Source: JAFDZW01 sp035632315 (GTDB lineage: Bacteria > Bacteroidota > Ignavibacteria > Palsa-1295). Taken from it: a DNA stretch of 64,000 nt. Positions 24,363-33,921 of the stretch are shown here, in pieces. The notes under the pieces are model-generated. The model had not been told where the DNA came from, did not search any database, and saw nothing but the letters and a program-made list of their open reading frames with translations. Made by a program: the position numbers and the translations under genes. The stretch spans positions 123,005-187,004 of the forward strand of contig DASQGZ010000043.1 in NCBI GenBank assembly GCA_035632315.1, given 5' to 3'. Position 1 is the first letter of the stretch, and every line of letters begins with the position of its first letter.

Positions 24363-26447
24363 TCAATTCACACCAAGCGATGCTACTTGCCTCGGCTGCG
24401 ATTCCGAAGCATAGGGTTTTAAAAATGCAAGGAATGCCGGAAGGTCGCGCGTGAAGCCGGGAAATGTTGCAAGTGGCTTATCGTCAGGCGAGAGAATGGC
24501 ATAGTACGGCTGCGCGATCGTACTGAATCTCGTTTCTTCCATCGTACGATTCGAATCGTTGAGCGCCGACCCGTCATCGGCATAGAGCCGTGCGAGAACA
24601 TATTGCTTAAACAAGTCTTTGACCTGCATTTGCTTGAAGATTGTCGCCTCCATCGAGCGGCAGTTTGTACATTGATAGCCGGTGAAATCAATAAAAACAT
24701 TTTTGCCGGTGCGCTTTGCTTCTGCAAGCGCCTCGCTGTAACGCGGGTACCAATGAAGATCGCCAGCGGGTTTTACCCCAGTGGACGGTGAAAATATTCC
24801 GGCAGTTGTTACTGAAGTATTATCAAGCATCGGTGGCAAGAAACCGTCAAGCTCCCCGAGCGTTTTGCCGCCAAGCCCGGTGAAGAGATAAATTCCGAAC
24901 GTGAGAAAGATTACTGAGAATACTGCACGGATCGGTCCGATATGCTGGCTTGGGGTATCGTGTGGCAGGCTGAAGCGTCCGAGCAAATAAAATGTCGTCA
25001 CGATCATGATCGCGATCCATGCTGCGAGCACAAAGTCCCTCGTGAAGATGCCCCATTTATAGACGAGGTCCATATTCGAGATGAATTTCAGCGCGGCGGC
25101 GATCTCGAGAAATCCCATAACAACTTTCACGCTGTTAAGCCAGCCGCCTGATTTCGGCAATGCTTTCATTGCGCTCGGAAACAGCGCAAGCAAAAAGAAC
25201 GGCAGTGCAAAGACCGAAGCAAAAACCGTCATTCCGACAAGCGGCACGAACCACTCGCCATGTGAGAACGAAACCATCAGCGTTCCGACGAACGGGACTG
25301 TGCACGTGAAACTCGTCAGCGAAAAAACAAACCCCATTAAGATAACACTTGTGATCTTATTCTTGCTTGTCGTCGCTCTCATATTTAGTTTTGACAGCAC
25401 CGATGATGGCACGCCAAGCTCAAAGAGCCCAAAGAGATTCAGGGCGAATGCAAGAAAGACCACAGCAACAAAGGCATTAACAAGCGGATTCGCCGCAAAT
25501 TTATTAATACCTGCCGGCCCCATCACCAGCGCAAGTAAAAAACCGAGGGCGACAAATGTGCCGATAATCCCGACGGCGTAAAATATGGCATCCTGAATGA
25601 CGTGCCGCTTCGAACCTTGATTGCGTTTTGTAAAAAAGCTGACCGTGATCGGGATCATCGGAAATACGCATGGTGTCACCAGCGCAAGAAGACCGAATCC
25701 AATGGCAGCAAAAATGAATTCCCAGATCGAAGTATGTGCGAGCTTGTTGAGCGAGTCGGCATTGGTCGCATCTGCTCCGGCAGGCGCGGATGAAGTAGGT
25801 GGTAAGGCGCTTGGCATAGACGGAGCAGCTGTAGCGACGGATGTTGTATCTTGCGTCGCAGCATCTTCCTTGCCGGTATTTTCTTTAATAGTCAGTTGCA
25901 GCGGTTTTTTACCGAGAAAAAATTGTGGCGCTGTATATGTGTTGGGCGGAATGCAGTTGCTTTCATTACAGGTCTGGTAAAATACCCACAGATAGAACGG
26001 TGACGAACCGACTGCTGCACTTGCTTTAACTTTTACTTTGACGATCGCATCGAAGTCGGTATAATGAGAAACCGTCGTCGCCATAAAGTTCGAATCGAAA
26101 ACAGAAACGGTTTTTCCTGTCTCGCTTACACCGACAACCTCAAACGAATTTTTCAACTCATCAGGGATCCCGATCTTCATCGGGTAGCCTGCTTCGTCGG
26201 ATGACTTCGAACTGTAAATATGCCAGCCTTTGCCGATCTTGAAATGAACCTTCGCTTCGAAGATCTTTGCCTGTGAAATATCAGCGTTGGGATCGACGGA
26301 AAGCGTCAGGATAGAGGAGTCGTTTGCAAATTTTTCACGAAGCGATTTTGCGGATTGCGCATAACCATCCGTCTTCGATAAAAAAGAAGCAGCGGCTAAG
26401 AGTACTACAAGGATGAACGGATTTTTCTTCACCGTTTTGTTAAACAA
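24363..26447 (-). CDS. dsbD: Thiol:disulphide interchange protein DsbD
   Basis: Moves reducing power from cytosolic thioredoxin across the inner membrane to periplasmic thiol proteins. The 694 residues show all three parts. A signal peptide precedes an N-terminal immunoglobulin-like domain with a cysteine pair (YQTCNESNCIPP). The eight-segment core has VTPCVFPMIP and TSFTCTVPFVGT, the two membrane cysteines. The C-terminal thioredoxin domain has FIDFTGYQCTNCRSMEATIF with C-x2-C. A Ser/Pro/Ala-rich linker joins the first two. All six redox cysteines are present, so it should be functional. The lipoprotein at 17956 is a possible client. Confidence 0.93.
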   Translation of the reverse strand: MFNKTVKKNPFILVVLLAAASFLSKTDGYAQSAKSLREKFANDSSILTLSVDPNADISQAKIFEAKVHFKIGKGWHIYSSKSSDEAGYPMKIGIPDELKNSFEVVGVSETGKTVSVFDSNFMATTVSHYTDFDAIVKVKVKASAAVGSSPFYLWVFYQTCNESNCIPPNTYTAPQFFLGKKPLQLTIKENTGKEDAATQDTTSVATAAPSMPSALPPTSSAPAGADATNADSLNKLAHTSIWEFIFAAIGFGLLALVTPCVFPMIPITVSFFTKRNQGSKRHVIQDAIFYAVGIIGTFVALGFLLALVMGPAGINKFAANPLVNAFVAVVFLAFALNLFGLFELGVPSSVLSKLNMRATTSKNKITSVILMGFVFSLTSFTCTVPFVGTLMVSFSHGEWFVPLVGMTVFASVFALPFFLLALFPSAMKALPKSGGWLNSVKVVMGFLEIAAALKFISNMDLVYKWGIFTRDFVLAAWIAIMIVTTFYLLGRFSLPHDTPSQHIGPIRAVFSVIFLTFGIYLFTGLGGKTLGELDGFLPPMLDNTSVTTAGIFSPSTGVKPAGDLHWYPRYSEALAEAKRTGKNVFIDFTGYQCTNCRSMEATIFKQMQVKDLFKQYVLARLYADDGSALNDSNRTMEETRFSTIAQPYYAILSPDDKPLATFPGFTRDLPAFLAFLKPYASESQPRQVASLGVN

Positions 26448-26565
26448 TTGACGAGCGGTGTTGGTGTCCGGATATAAGCAGTGAATCGTTTCGTATATTA
26501 GACATTACAGGTATAGCTACGTATCAGGCTGGCTTCTGTTTCCTCAGGCGCCTAACCTGTACTCC

Positions 26566-27237
26566 TCACCTGACGACGTATGTCGTCACGCCCCCTTTTT
26601 TGAACGACCTGATCTTTGCATGGGTGTTGCCGTCGGCACGGAGTTCAGCAAGATGTTCTTCGGCATCCATATCGCTTGTAGTGTGATAGCCGCGTACGAC
26701 ATGATGCACGGTTTTCTTTGGTGCAGAATTTGCTTCGCTAGATGAGTTGCCGTTATTGGCTGAAGGCGAATTTACAGAAGCGGAATTCGTAGAATCGGGA
26801 TTCATAGATGACGAATCCATCGGGATAACTGGACCCGGTGAATTTCGATTCGGAATGTTTTCCATTGAGCTCTGATCCGGTTGCGTTACACCGGATTGCG
26901 GCGAAGAATTCTGCATTAGCTCTGAAGAACCATCTCTGTTGGAAAATTGCATTTCGGAACGATGATGATGCCAGACCACCATCATGAGCGTAATGAGCGA
27001 GAGAATACCTACAACGCCAAGCAGCGCGGCTACGATTGAGAGGGGATTCCAACGATTTGATTCACGTTCTGGCATCGGCATACGCAGTTCTCCTTTTGGC
27101 AGCGATTGACTCGCAGCATCTTTTACACGGCCATAGAGCAGGTCATTCACTTCTTGTTCGGGAATGCCGAAACGCTCCGACAGACGCTTGCTTGCGCTGC
27201 CCGATTTCTCATCCGCTGCTTGTTTGCTACGAAACAT
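26566..27237 (-). CDS. Single-pass membrane protein with SPOR-like C-terminus
   Basis: Protein of 223 residues with a cytosolic N-terminus (about 65 residues), one membrane helix near 70-92 (SIVAALLGVVGILSLITLMM) and a long Ser/Asn/Pro-rich linker to about residue 175. The compact C-terminal domain of about 45 residues (VVRGYHTTSDMDAEEHLAELRADG ... VVR) has the alternating pattern of SPOR peptidoglycan-binding domains. It may bind denuded glycan strands at division sites (inference). It is divergent from the IPP isomerase gene. Confidence 0.68.
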   Translation of the reverse strand: MFRSKQAADEKSGSASKRLSERFGIPEQEVNDLLYGRVKDAASQSLPKGELRMPMPERESNRWNPLSIVAALLGVVGILSLITLMMVVWHHHRSEMQFSNRDGSSELMQNSSPQSGVTQPDQSSMENIPNRNSPGPVIPMDSSSMNPDSTNSASVNSPSANNGNSSSEANSAPKKTVHHVVRGYHTTSDMDAEEHLAELRADGNTHAKIRSFKKGGVTTYVVR

Positions 27238-27325
27238 TACCTACAGTAATCCGTTCGCTCGCGGGGACGTTCCCCGCATTTCGTCCGGGATTGTCGTAAC
27301 TTTATACTCCAAAAATACTGCATCT

Positions 27326-28396
27326 TTGGGTAAGAAGAAGAAAGCAAAGAAAATAACAGCAAGAGAAACGACCTCGCGGAAGGCGGAGCACGTCGCGCTC
27401 GTTGTCGAAGGCGGCGTTTCACATCACAGTACGGCAGGATTTGCATCGCTTCGATTCGAGCATAATGCGCTGCCTGAACTTGCACTTGCTAACATCGATA
27501 CTTCGACGTTCTTTTTTGGCAAACACCTCGGTGCGCCGCTGCTTATTTCATCAATGACAGGGGGATATGACGAAGCCGAACGCATTAACCGCTCGCTTGC
27601 ACGTGCGGCTCGGAAGTTCGGCCTGGCGATCGGCATCGGCAGCGCACGGCAGGCACTTGAAAATAAAAAATATCACAGATCGTTCTCGGTCGTACGTAAA
27701 GAACATCCGGACGGATTAGTCTTTTCGAATATCGGCGGTGCAGAGGTTGCATCGCTTGGCCGCAGAGGCGATATCGGCTCGCTAAAAAAAATTATTGACC
27801 TTGTCGAAGCGGATGCACTCGTCATTCATCTGAATCCGCTGCAAGAATTAATGCAGCCGGAAGGTTCGCGTGATTTTCGCGGCATCCTTGCCGGCATCGA
27901 GACTGCGTGCAACGAACTCGGCGTGCCGATCATTGTAAAAGAAGTCGGCGCCGGAATTTCAAGATCAGTTGCAGAACGACTATTGAACGCCGGAGTTCGT
28001 GCGATCGATGTCGCAGGTTCCGGAGGTACAAGCTGGGCAGGCGTAGAAATTTTGCGGCAAAAAAAGGATCTGCGTTCGACCTTTGAGGAATTTTGGGATT
28101 GGGGCATCCCGACAACAGAAGCGATCAGAAGCGTGAACGAACTTCGAACTCGAATGACATTCGGACTCATTGCCAGCGGAGGGATCCGCTCCGGACTTGA
28201 TATTGCAAAAGCGATCGCTCTCGGAGCCGATCTTGCAGCGATGGCGCAGCCGTTGGTGAAGTCGCTTGCCGACGAAGGCGAAGATGCACTGATGGCTCAT
28301 ATCGAAGCGATACTTACTCAATTGCAATATGCGATGTTACTAACCGGATCAGCTACGATAACGGCGTTACACAAACAGGCGTTAGTATCCGTCTAA
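27326..28396 (+). CDS. fni: Type 2 isopentenyl-diphosphate delta-isomerase
   Basis: FMN-dependent isomerase interconverting IPP and DMAPP. The TIM-barrel motifs of the type 2 family are intact: RKAEHVALV, LLISSMTGG, GIGSARQAL, VFSNIGG, HLNPLQELMQPEGSRDFRG, VKEVGAGISRSVAERL, DVAGSGGTSW and IASGGIRSGLDIAKAIALGAD. The start is not certain: TTG 27326 (LGKKKKAKK) gives a plausible basic N-terminus of about 350 residues, while an upstream ATG at 27164 would run into the divergent membrane protein gene. It is followed after 21 bases by the polyprenyl synthase. Confidence 0.9.
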   Translation: MGKKKKAKKITARETTSRKAEHVALVVEGGVSHHSTAGFASLRFEHNALPELALANIDTSTFFFGKHLGAPLLISSMTGGYDEAERINRSLARAARKFGLAIGIGSARQALENKKYHRSFSVVRKEHPDGLVFSNIGGAEVASLGRRGDIGSLKKIIDLVEADALVIHLNPLQELMQPEGSRDFRGILAGIETACNELGVPIIVKEVGAGISRSVAERLLNAGVRAIDVAGSGGTSWAGVEILRQKKDLRSTFEEFWDWGIPTTEAIRSVNELRTRMTFGLIASGGIRSGLDIAKAIALGADLAAMAQPLVKSLADEGEDALMAHIEAILTQLQYAMLLTGSATITALHKQALVSV

Positions 28397-28417
28397 CGTC
28401 CAAGGACTGACACAACA

Positions 28418-29389
28418 TTGACCGAATCCTTCAATACTCAAATCCGCTTTGTGCAAGAGCATGTTAATGCTTATTTGCAGACGCTCGTCCCGGCTGAACC
28501 TCGCTCGCTGTACGATCCGGTTCGTTATATTATAAACGGCGGCGGTAAGCGTTTGCGTCCGGCACTGACATATTTTTGTTCGCTTTCGAACGAACACTCC
28601 GATTGGGTGAGCGCCGCTTGCGCCGTTGAGTTATTACATACATTTACGCTCGTCCATGATGACATTATGGATAATGCTTTTTCGCGACGCGGGCACGCAA
28701 CAGTTCACGAACAATTCGATCTTAATACGGCAATTCTTTCGGGCGACGTACTGATCGCACTTGCAGAAACATCGCTTGCAGCGGGGAAATATTCCTTTCA
28801 TTCGAAGATGATGTCCGAATTTGCGGACGGATTTCGATATGTTTGCGAAGGCCAGGCGCTTGATAAAGAATTCGAAATGAGAACGGATATTACAATAGAC
28901 GATTATTTTTGGATGATCGACCTCAAAAGCGCGAAGATGATCGAGCTTGCGGCAGTGCTTGGCGCCTTCGCAGCAGGTCTCGGCAACATCGAATCGCTTC
29001 GCCGTTTTGCGCATCATCTCGGGCTTGCGTTTCAACTGCGCGACGATCTGCTCGACCTGACGGGGTCGGATGATTTCGGTAAAACCATCGGCGGCGACAT
29101 CATTGAAGGTAAGCGGACGTTTCTGTTCTTGAAAGCGCTCGAAGCATATCCGACGCTTTCATTGGATAAGAAAAAATTGCTCGATCGTGTCTCGACAAGG
29201 AACGCATCGCCAAAGGATATTCCGAATATCCGCCTGCTCTTCGAAGAACTCGGTGTGATAACAGCGACAACCGATATGATCGAGCTGCACACGGCAAACG
29301 CTGCCGACGCACTTGCTTCTGTGGAACACGAAGCGGTGCGAAACGCATTATTACTCTTCAGTAATTATTTACTTCACCGCAATACCTAA
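28418..29389 (+). CDS. Polyprenyl diphosphate synthase (FPP/GGPP or longer)
   Basis: All-helical prenyltransferase of 323 residues that condenses IPP with allylic diphosphates. GGGKRLRPAL near residue 43, first Asp-rich motif DDIMD at 81-85, GQALDKEFE and second motif QLRDDLLD with D209/D210/D213 are present. An aromatic Phe76 sits five residues before the first Asp motif without the two-residue insertion of bacterial FPP synthases, which resembles archaeal-type GGPP synthases; product length is therefore uncertain. TTG start at 28418. Together with the isomerase upstream it forms an isoprenoid pair. Confidence 0.92.
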   Translation: MTESFNTQIRFVQEHVNAYLQTLVPAEPRSLYDPVRYIINGGGKRLRPALTYFCSLSNEHSDWVSAACAVELLHTFTLVHDDIMDNAFSRRGHATVHEQFDLNTAILSGDVLIALAETSLAAGKYSFHSKMMSEFADGFRYVCEGQALDKEFEMRTDITIDDYFWMIDLKSAKMIELAAVLGAFAAGLGNIESLRRFAHHLGLAFQLRDDLLDLTGSDDFGKTIGGDIIEGKRTFLFLKALEAYPTLSLDKKKLLDRVSTRNASPKDIPNIRLLFEELGVITATTDMIELHTANAADALASVEHEAVRNALLLFSNYLLHRNT

Positions 29390-29404
29390 TTTTTTAGATC
29401 GTTT

Positions 29405-29671
29405 GTGATCACTCGAATTGTTACTATTAAGAATCGCGCGGGGCTTCATACGCGCCCTGCTGCCGCGATCGTTAAGCTTGCCAGTGAATTTCAGTCCGAT
29501 TTTTTTATTTCGAGCGACGGCTTCCAGATCAACGGAAAATCCATTATCGGTGTGATGACGCTCGCCGCAGCGCAGGGCACTCAGCTTGAACTATCGTTCG
29601 AGGGTCCGGATGAAGAACAAATGGCATCAGCCATCTGCGATTACTTCGAAAAAGGGTTCGAGGAGATGTAA
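29405..29671 (+). CDS. HPr family phosphocarrier protein
   Basis: PTS phosphocarrier-like protein of 88 residues with the active His15 (RAGLHTRPAA) and Ser46 (NGKSIIGVMTLAA), the site used by HPr kinase, so both regulatory and transfer sites are kept. GTG start at 29405, 15 bases after the polyprenyl synthase stop, so probably the same transcript. No enzyme I, HPr kinase or sugar permease is in the window. In many non-PTS bacteria HPr has only a regulatory role. Confidence 0.93.
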   Translation: MITRIVTIKNRAGLHTRPAAAIVKLASEFQSDFFISSDGFQINGKSIIGVMTLAAAQGTQLELSFEGPDEEQMASAICDYFEKGFEEM

Positions 29672-29677
29672 TTCTTC

Positions 29678-29712
29678 CAAACGCTTGTAACTTTTGCCGC
29701 GTTAAGCGTTTG
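29678..29712 (+). terminator. Possible terminator hairpin after HPr
   Basis: Perfect 9-bp inverted repeat CAAACGCTT / AAGCGTTTG with a 17-base loop, followed by TCTTATTT. A related AACGCTT / AAGCGTT hairpin recurs at 31968-31990. It could terminate the isoprenoid-HPr transcript, or belong to the leader of the next gene. Confidence 0.45.
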
Positions 29713-29733
29713 TCTTATTTACGCTATGTCACA

Positions 29734-31869
29734 ATGAATATGCGGCATTCATCTCGATTAGCAATTCGGCTCATTTTACTCGGTATCGGCATTGGCTGTG
29801 CTCTGCCGAATCAGGCGAGCGCTCAGTGGACACAAGTAAAAGGCCCTGCCGCTATTTCGATGTCTCAGGTCTATGCCTTTGGGGATAATCTTTATGTGCG
29901 AACTGACTCATATCCGTTAACGCGACGCGATGGATTCGGCTTTGCGTATTTCTTAGTTGAGTCGCACCTTTATACTTCCGCTGACAGTGGGCGGACATTC
30001 CGTGATTTTAGCTTCGGTGCACTTGCGCTTGATGTGCCCGCATTCGCGCATCGAGGAAACGATCTGTTGACGATCATTCCCGGTGCGGGCGTTCTGTATT
30101 CGTACGGAGGTTTTTTGTACTGGCAAATCGTCGATACGCTCGTCCCGCATCGCGGCGGACTTAACGGTATTGCGTCCGTCAGAAATAAAATATTTGTTTC
30201 TTGCAACGGCTACGGCATTCAGAGATTTAACGATACCGTCGGTCATTGGACACTGCTCGATACCGGACTAACTTCGAAAAATATCTCCGTACTTTCATCG
30301 TATGCCGATACATTGTTTGCGGGAACAGCAGATAGCGGCATCTATCGTTCGACTGATCTCGGTAAGCATTGGGTCAATACGAGTGTAGGGCTGACCGATC
30401 GTAATATATACAGCATTGTGTCGAATAATAATATAATCCTTTCAATGACTCGGACAGGCGAGGTTTATTGTTCGACGGACAATGGTAATGACTGGAAACT
30501 GATCTTTACCGATACCTTGAATCATTGGATCTCATCGATCGCACTCGACAGTGCGGCGATTTTTGTCTCTCCGAGGAAGGGAGGGCTTTTTCGTTCGACA
30601 GATAGCGGCGCGACGTGGGTGGCCTTGGATGCGGCGCTTACGCGCGCGAAAGTCAACTCGATCTCGGCAACGAAGCTTGGCGTGATCGTTGCGACCGATG
30701 TCGGGCTGTTCCGTTCCGACGACGAAGGAGATAATTGGTCGTGGGTGCAGATCAAGAACGGTGTATTTTATACGAGTGTCTTTGGGATGGCAGTGCTTGG
30801 TGATACGATCTTTGCCGGGTCGTATGGCAACGGCGTCTTTCGCACGACCGATCAAGGAAATACCTGGGCTCCGATCGATAACGGTCACGATTCGAATAAC
30901 ATCTGGACAATGGAAACAGACAAAGACATCGTCTATACTGACTACCCATTGTACAAATCAACAGATCGCGGCGATCATTGGACCTATAATGGAAACGCTC
31001 CGATCGGAGCGTACCCGACGTCGTATTTTCGGCTCGGAGATACGGTGATTGTTGGTACGGCGAACGGTAATATATTTATTTCGGATGATGACGGAGTTTC
31101 ATGGTCACAAAAGTCGTCTTTAGCACTAGCTGGTGGTTCGAATATCTATGCAGTATTGTATTACAACGGAATACTATACGCATCGAGCCGGGATGATGGT
31201 ATCTATCGGTCAACAGATTTTGGAAATACGTGGTCACTTTCACTCGATCGATCTGTCGGAGATTTTTTTATGGCGCTTACGGCTCATGGTAATGTCGTGC
31301 TCGCTGCCAATGATAAGGGAATTTACCGAACGACCGATGAAGGAGTCACATGGGATACGCTTTTGGACTATGTCAGCTTCGAAGCATTACAGGTTGTCGG
31401 CAATATTATTTTTGCAGCAGGCGACGGAATTTATATTTCGACCGATGATGGTGCAACCTGGTCAGTTGATCAGTACAAAATACAAAATAATGCGTTTGCG
31501 TCATTTGTGGTCGGCAACGATGGTTTTCTTTACGCGGGTTCTAATTATCTCGGCGTTTGGCGGCGACCGATTCCCGAACTTAGGGTGAATATGAATATCT
31601 CAGCAAATGAATCGAACTCAGAGCAAAATTATCCGAATCCATTCTCGTCACGAACGACGATCGGTTACACGCTTGAGCGAGGCTCACCGGTTTCGATCGT
31701 GATCTACAATGCGCTCGGCGTTGATATATTTCATCATACTGCTGAATATGAATCTCTGGGCAGGCATTCGGTGGTCTGGGATGCGACAGCATTTGCAAAC
31801 GGAGTCTATGAATGTCATATCACTGCTGACGGAGTGAACGAATCAAGGAAAATGATCTTGCGAAAATAA
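29734..31869 (+). CDS. Secreted Asp-box repeat protein with T9SS C-terminal domain
   Basis: Exported protein of 711 residues: signal peptide (to QASAQ, about residue 30) and many Asp-box-type repeats of the form S-T/D-D-x-G-x-x-W about every 40-45 residues, as in Ycf48/sortilin-like beta-propellers. A C-terminal type A sorting domain of about 75 residues has NYPNPF, then YNALGVDIF, GVYECHI and a basic end. The sorting domain would route it through the type IX secretion system to the surface. Ligand or enzyme activity cannot be told. Start ATG 29734 chosen for the leader. Confidence 0.85.
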   Translation: MNMRHSSRLAIRLILLGIGIGCALPNQASAQWTQVKGPAAISMSQVYAFGDNLYVRTDSYPLTRRDGFGFAYFLVESHLYTSADSGRTFRDFSFGALALDVPAFAHRGNDLLTIIPGAGVLYSYGGFLYWQIVDTLVPHRGGLNGIASVRNKIFVSCNGYGIQRFNDTVGHWTLLDTGLTSKNISVLSSYADTLFAGTADSGIYRSTDLGKHWVNTSVGLTDRNIYSIVSNNNIILSMTRTGEVYCSTDNGNDWKLIFTDTLNHWISSIALDSAAIFVSPRKGGLFRSTDSGATWVALDAALTRAKVNSISATKLGVIVATDVGLFRSDDEGDNWSWVQIKNGVFYTSVFGMAVLGDTIFAGSYGNGVFRTTDQGNTWAPIDNGHDSNNIWTMETDKDIVYTDYPLYKSTDRGDHWTYNGNAPIGAYPTSYFRLGDTVIVGTANGNIFISDDDGVSWSQKSSLALAGGSNIYAVLYYNGILYASSRDDGIYRSTDFGNTWSLSLDRSVGDFFMALTAHGNVVLAANDKGIYRTTDEGVTWDTLLDYVSFEALQVVGNIIFAAGDGIYISTDDGATWSVDQYKIQNNAFASFVVGNDGFLYAGSNYLGVWRRPIPELRVNMNISANESNSEQNYPNPFSSRTTIGYTLERGSPVSIVIYNALGVDIFHHTAEYESLGRHSVVWDATAFANGVYECHITADGVNESRKMILRK

Positions 31870-31967
31870 TTTGATTTTCTTAGTTTCACTGTCAGTTACT
31901 TTTCCCCAATTTGTCTGTTTGGCTTGACCTACAGCCGTTTGTTTCGTATTTTAGCAGTGATTTTGCG

Positions 31968-31990
31968 AACGCTTTTGCACGGGAAGCGTT
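31968..31990 (+). other. Stem-loop upstream of the PD40-OmpA gene
   Basis: AACGCTT / AAGCGTT inverted repeat with a 9-base loop followed by TATAAAATG. Similar in stem sequence to the hairpin at 29678-29712. Could be a terminator remnant or a leader element. Confidence 0.35.
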
Positions 31991-32086
31991 TATAAAATGT
32001 TACGATACAGTGGCTGGCGCTTTCCCCCATTATGGCGTCCGCTGGTGTTGTGTGGAAGTAAGTTTATACGATCAGGGCAGTACCTA

Positions 32087-33901
32087 ATGACGTCACGACG
32101 TTCTGTTTTTACGATCTTCATACTGTTTCTCTCGCTATTCGCATTTACCGACCTTTTTGCTCAAGCTGACAGCGCAAAGCGCATTATGGCGTCAGGTTTT
32201 GCGAATACTCACGCGGAGAACCTCAAGAACCTGAATTCTCCAAGTGATGAGGCGTCGCCGTTCGTCTCGCCGGATGAAAGTACGCTCTATTTTTCGAGCT
32301 ATCGCGGCACTGGGCGTTCGGCGCTGTATAAGTCAAAACGGAAATCTGCCATCGAGTGGGGCGACCCGGAACTGATGATGCAATTCGACGGTAAACAAAG
32401 CATCAGTGTGCTTTCGATCGCCTCGGACGGACATACTGCCGTCGTCCAATGCTGTAACCGCCCTGATGCGCTCTTTGCCAGCTGCGATATTTATCTTGGT
32501 GATTTGAATAACGGCAATCTTCAGAATCTTCGTCCGCTTGGCAAAGGTATTAACTCCGAATGGTGGGAAGGGCAGCCGAGCATTTCAAGCGACGGGCAAT
32601 TACTCTTCTTTTCGAGTGACCGCAAGCACGGGCAAGGCGGAAGAGATATTTATATGTGTACACGCAATGCGTCCGGCGATTGGAGCGAACCTGTTGATCT
32701 TTCGTTCAATACAGGTTCGAATGAAATCTCACCGTTCATTGCCGCCGATAACCAAACACTATATTTTGCTTCCGACCGCTCAGGCGGCGAAGGAGGGTTT
32801 GATATTTATGTGACCTATCGCAAAGGCGATAACGAATGGACCGAGCCCAAGAATATGGGACCGGCGGTTAACACCAGATCGAACGAGATGTTCTTCTCGA
32901 TCCCGCCGCATGAAGATGCTGTCTATGTCACGAGCGACCGCCCAGGCGGAGCCGGCGGGATGGATCTCTACCGGATCGTTCCGAACCCGGTAAAGGCACG
33001 GCCGAAGTTTATCGCATTCAGCGGCAGAGTGCTTGACGCCGAAACAAATCAGCCTGTTCGTACCGAGCCCGATGTTTCGATCACGATCTCTGCAACAGGC
33101 GATGCAATGGCAAATGTCGGGACGCCGCGAAATTTCAAAGCGGAGATCCCGATCGGCAAACCCGTCCGTGTCAAAGCCGGAGCCGACGGCTATGTTAGCG
33201 GTTCTGTCGAAGCACAAACTCCTGCCGAGTTCGACTCTGCCGGATTTTCTCAGGATGTCAAGTTGACTCCTGCGGCAGTAAAAGTGAGCGGCCACACCAC
33301 CGATCTGTTTACCAACGCCAAGATCACCGGTGCAAAAGTGACCCTTGAAGAAGTTGATGGCGACGGCAAGTCGCTCGGTACGCAAGTCGTGACATCCGAT
33401 GCAGATGGAGCGTTCAGCTTCGATGCGAAACTGTGGTCGAAATATAGGTTAGCCGCCAGCGCCGAAGAATATCAGGGATATTATCAGCCGCTCGAAGATA
33501 TTGCACCGAAACGGGAGGCTGTTATTCGTGTCTCTAAAGAGATCAGAATGACGCCGGCGGACATCAAGCCGATCACGATGAACTTCGATCTGGATAAGAG
33601 CGACTTAAAACCGAACCAGCTGCCCCAGCTAGAAGACTTTATCGGTAAAGTGAAAAAGAATCCGTATGTGAAGCTCGAACTTCAGGGATATACCGACGAA
33701 CGCGGTTCTGACGAACATAATCAAGCGCTTTCTGAGCGCCGAGCGAATGCCGTGAGGGCTCATTTGCTTTCAAAAGGCGTTCCCACCGACCAGATAGCCA
33801 TTACGAAAGGCTATGGGAAAAGCAATCCGCTTGATCCGTCGTCGAGCGAAGAAGCGTGGGCAAAGAATCGCCGTGTCGAAATTCGCATCGTCGGTAAATA
33901 A
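32087..33901 (+). CDS. PD40 beta-propeller / OmpA peptidoglycan-anchored protein (PorE-like)
   Basis: Envelope protein of 604 residues: signal peptide to LFAQ (about residue 26), then PD40/WD40-like propeller repeats (DEASPFVSPD, FFSSDRKHGQGGRDIY, YFASDRSGGEGGFDIY, YVTSDRPGGAGGMDLY). A carboxypeptidase-regulatory-like beta-sandwich follows (about 320-490), and a C-terminal OmpA domain with NFDLDKSDL, LELQGYTDERGS, ALSERRANAV and NRRVEIRI. This is the architecture of PorE, a peptidoglycan-linked T9SS component, but many paralogues exist. It fits with the T9SS cargo genes around it. Start ATG 32087. Confidence 0.82.
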   Translation: MTSRRSVFTIFILFLSLFAFTDLFAQADSAKRIMASGFANTHAENLKNLNSPSDEASPFVSPDESTLYFSSYRGTGRSALYKSKRKSAIEWGDPELMMQFDGKQSISVLSIASDGHTAVVQCCNRPDALFASCDIYLGDLNNGNLQNLRPLGKGINSEWWEGQPSISSDGQLLFFSSDRKHGQGGRDIYMCTRNASGDWSEPVDLSFNTGSNEISPFIAADNQTLYFASDRSGGEGGFDIYVTYRKGDNEWTEPKNMGPAVNTRSNEMFFSIPPHEDAVYVTSDRPGGAGGMDLYRIVPNPVKARPKFIAFSGRVLDAETNQPVRTEPDVSITISATGDAMANVGTPRNFKAEIPIGKPVRVKAGADGYVSGSVEAQTPAEFDSAGFSQDVKLTPAAVKVSGHTTDLFTNAKITGAKVTLEEVDGDGKSLGTQVVTSDADGAFSFDAKLWSKYRLAASAEEYQGYYQPLEDIAPKREAVIRVSKEIRMTPADIKPITMNFDLDKSDLKPNQLPQLEDFIGKVKKNPYVKLELQGYTDERGSDEHNQALSERRANAVRAHLLSKGVPTDQIAITKGYGKSNPLDPSSSEEAWAKNRRVEIRIVGK

Positions 33902-33921
33902 ATGAAAGGGGCATCGTCCGA

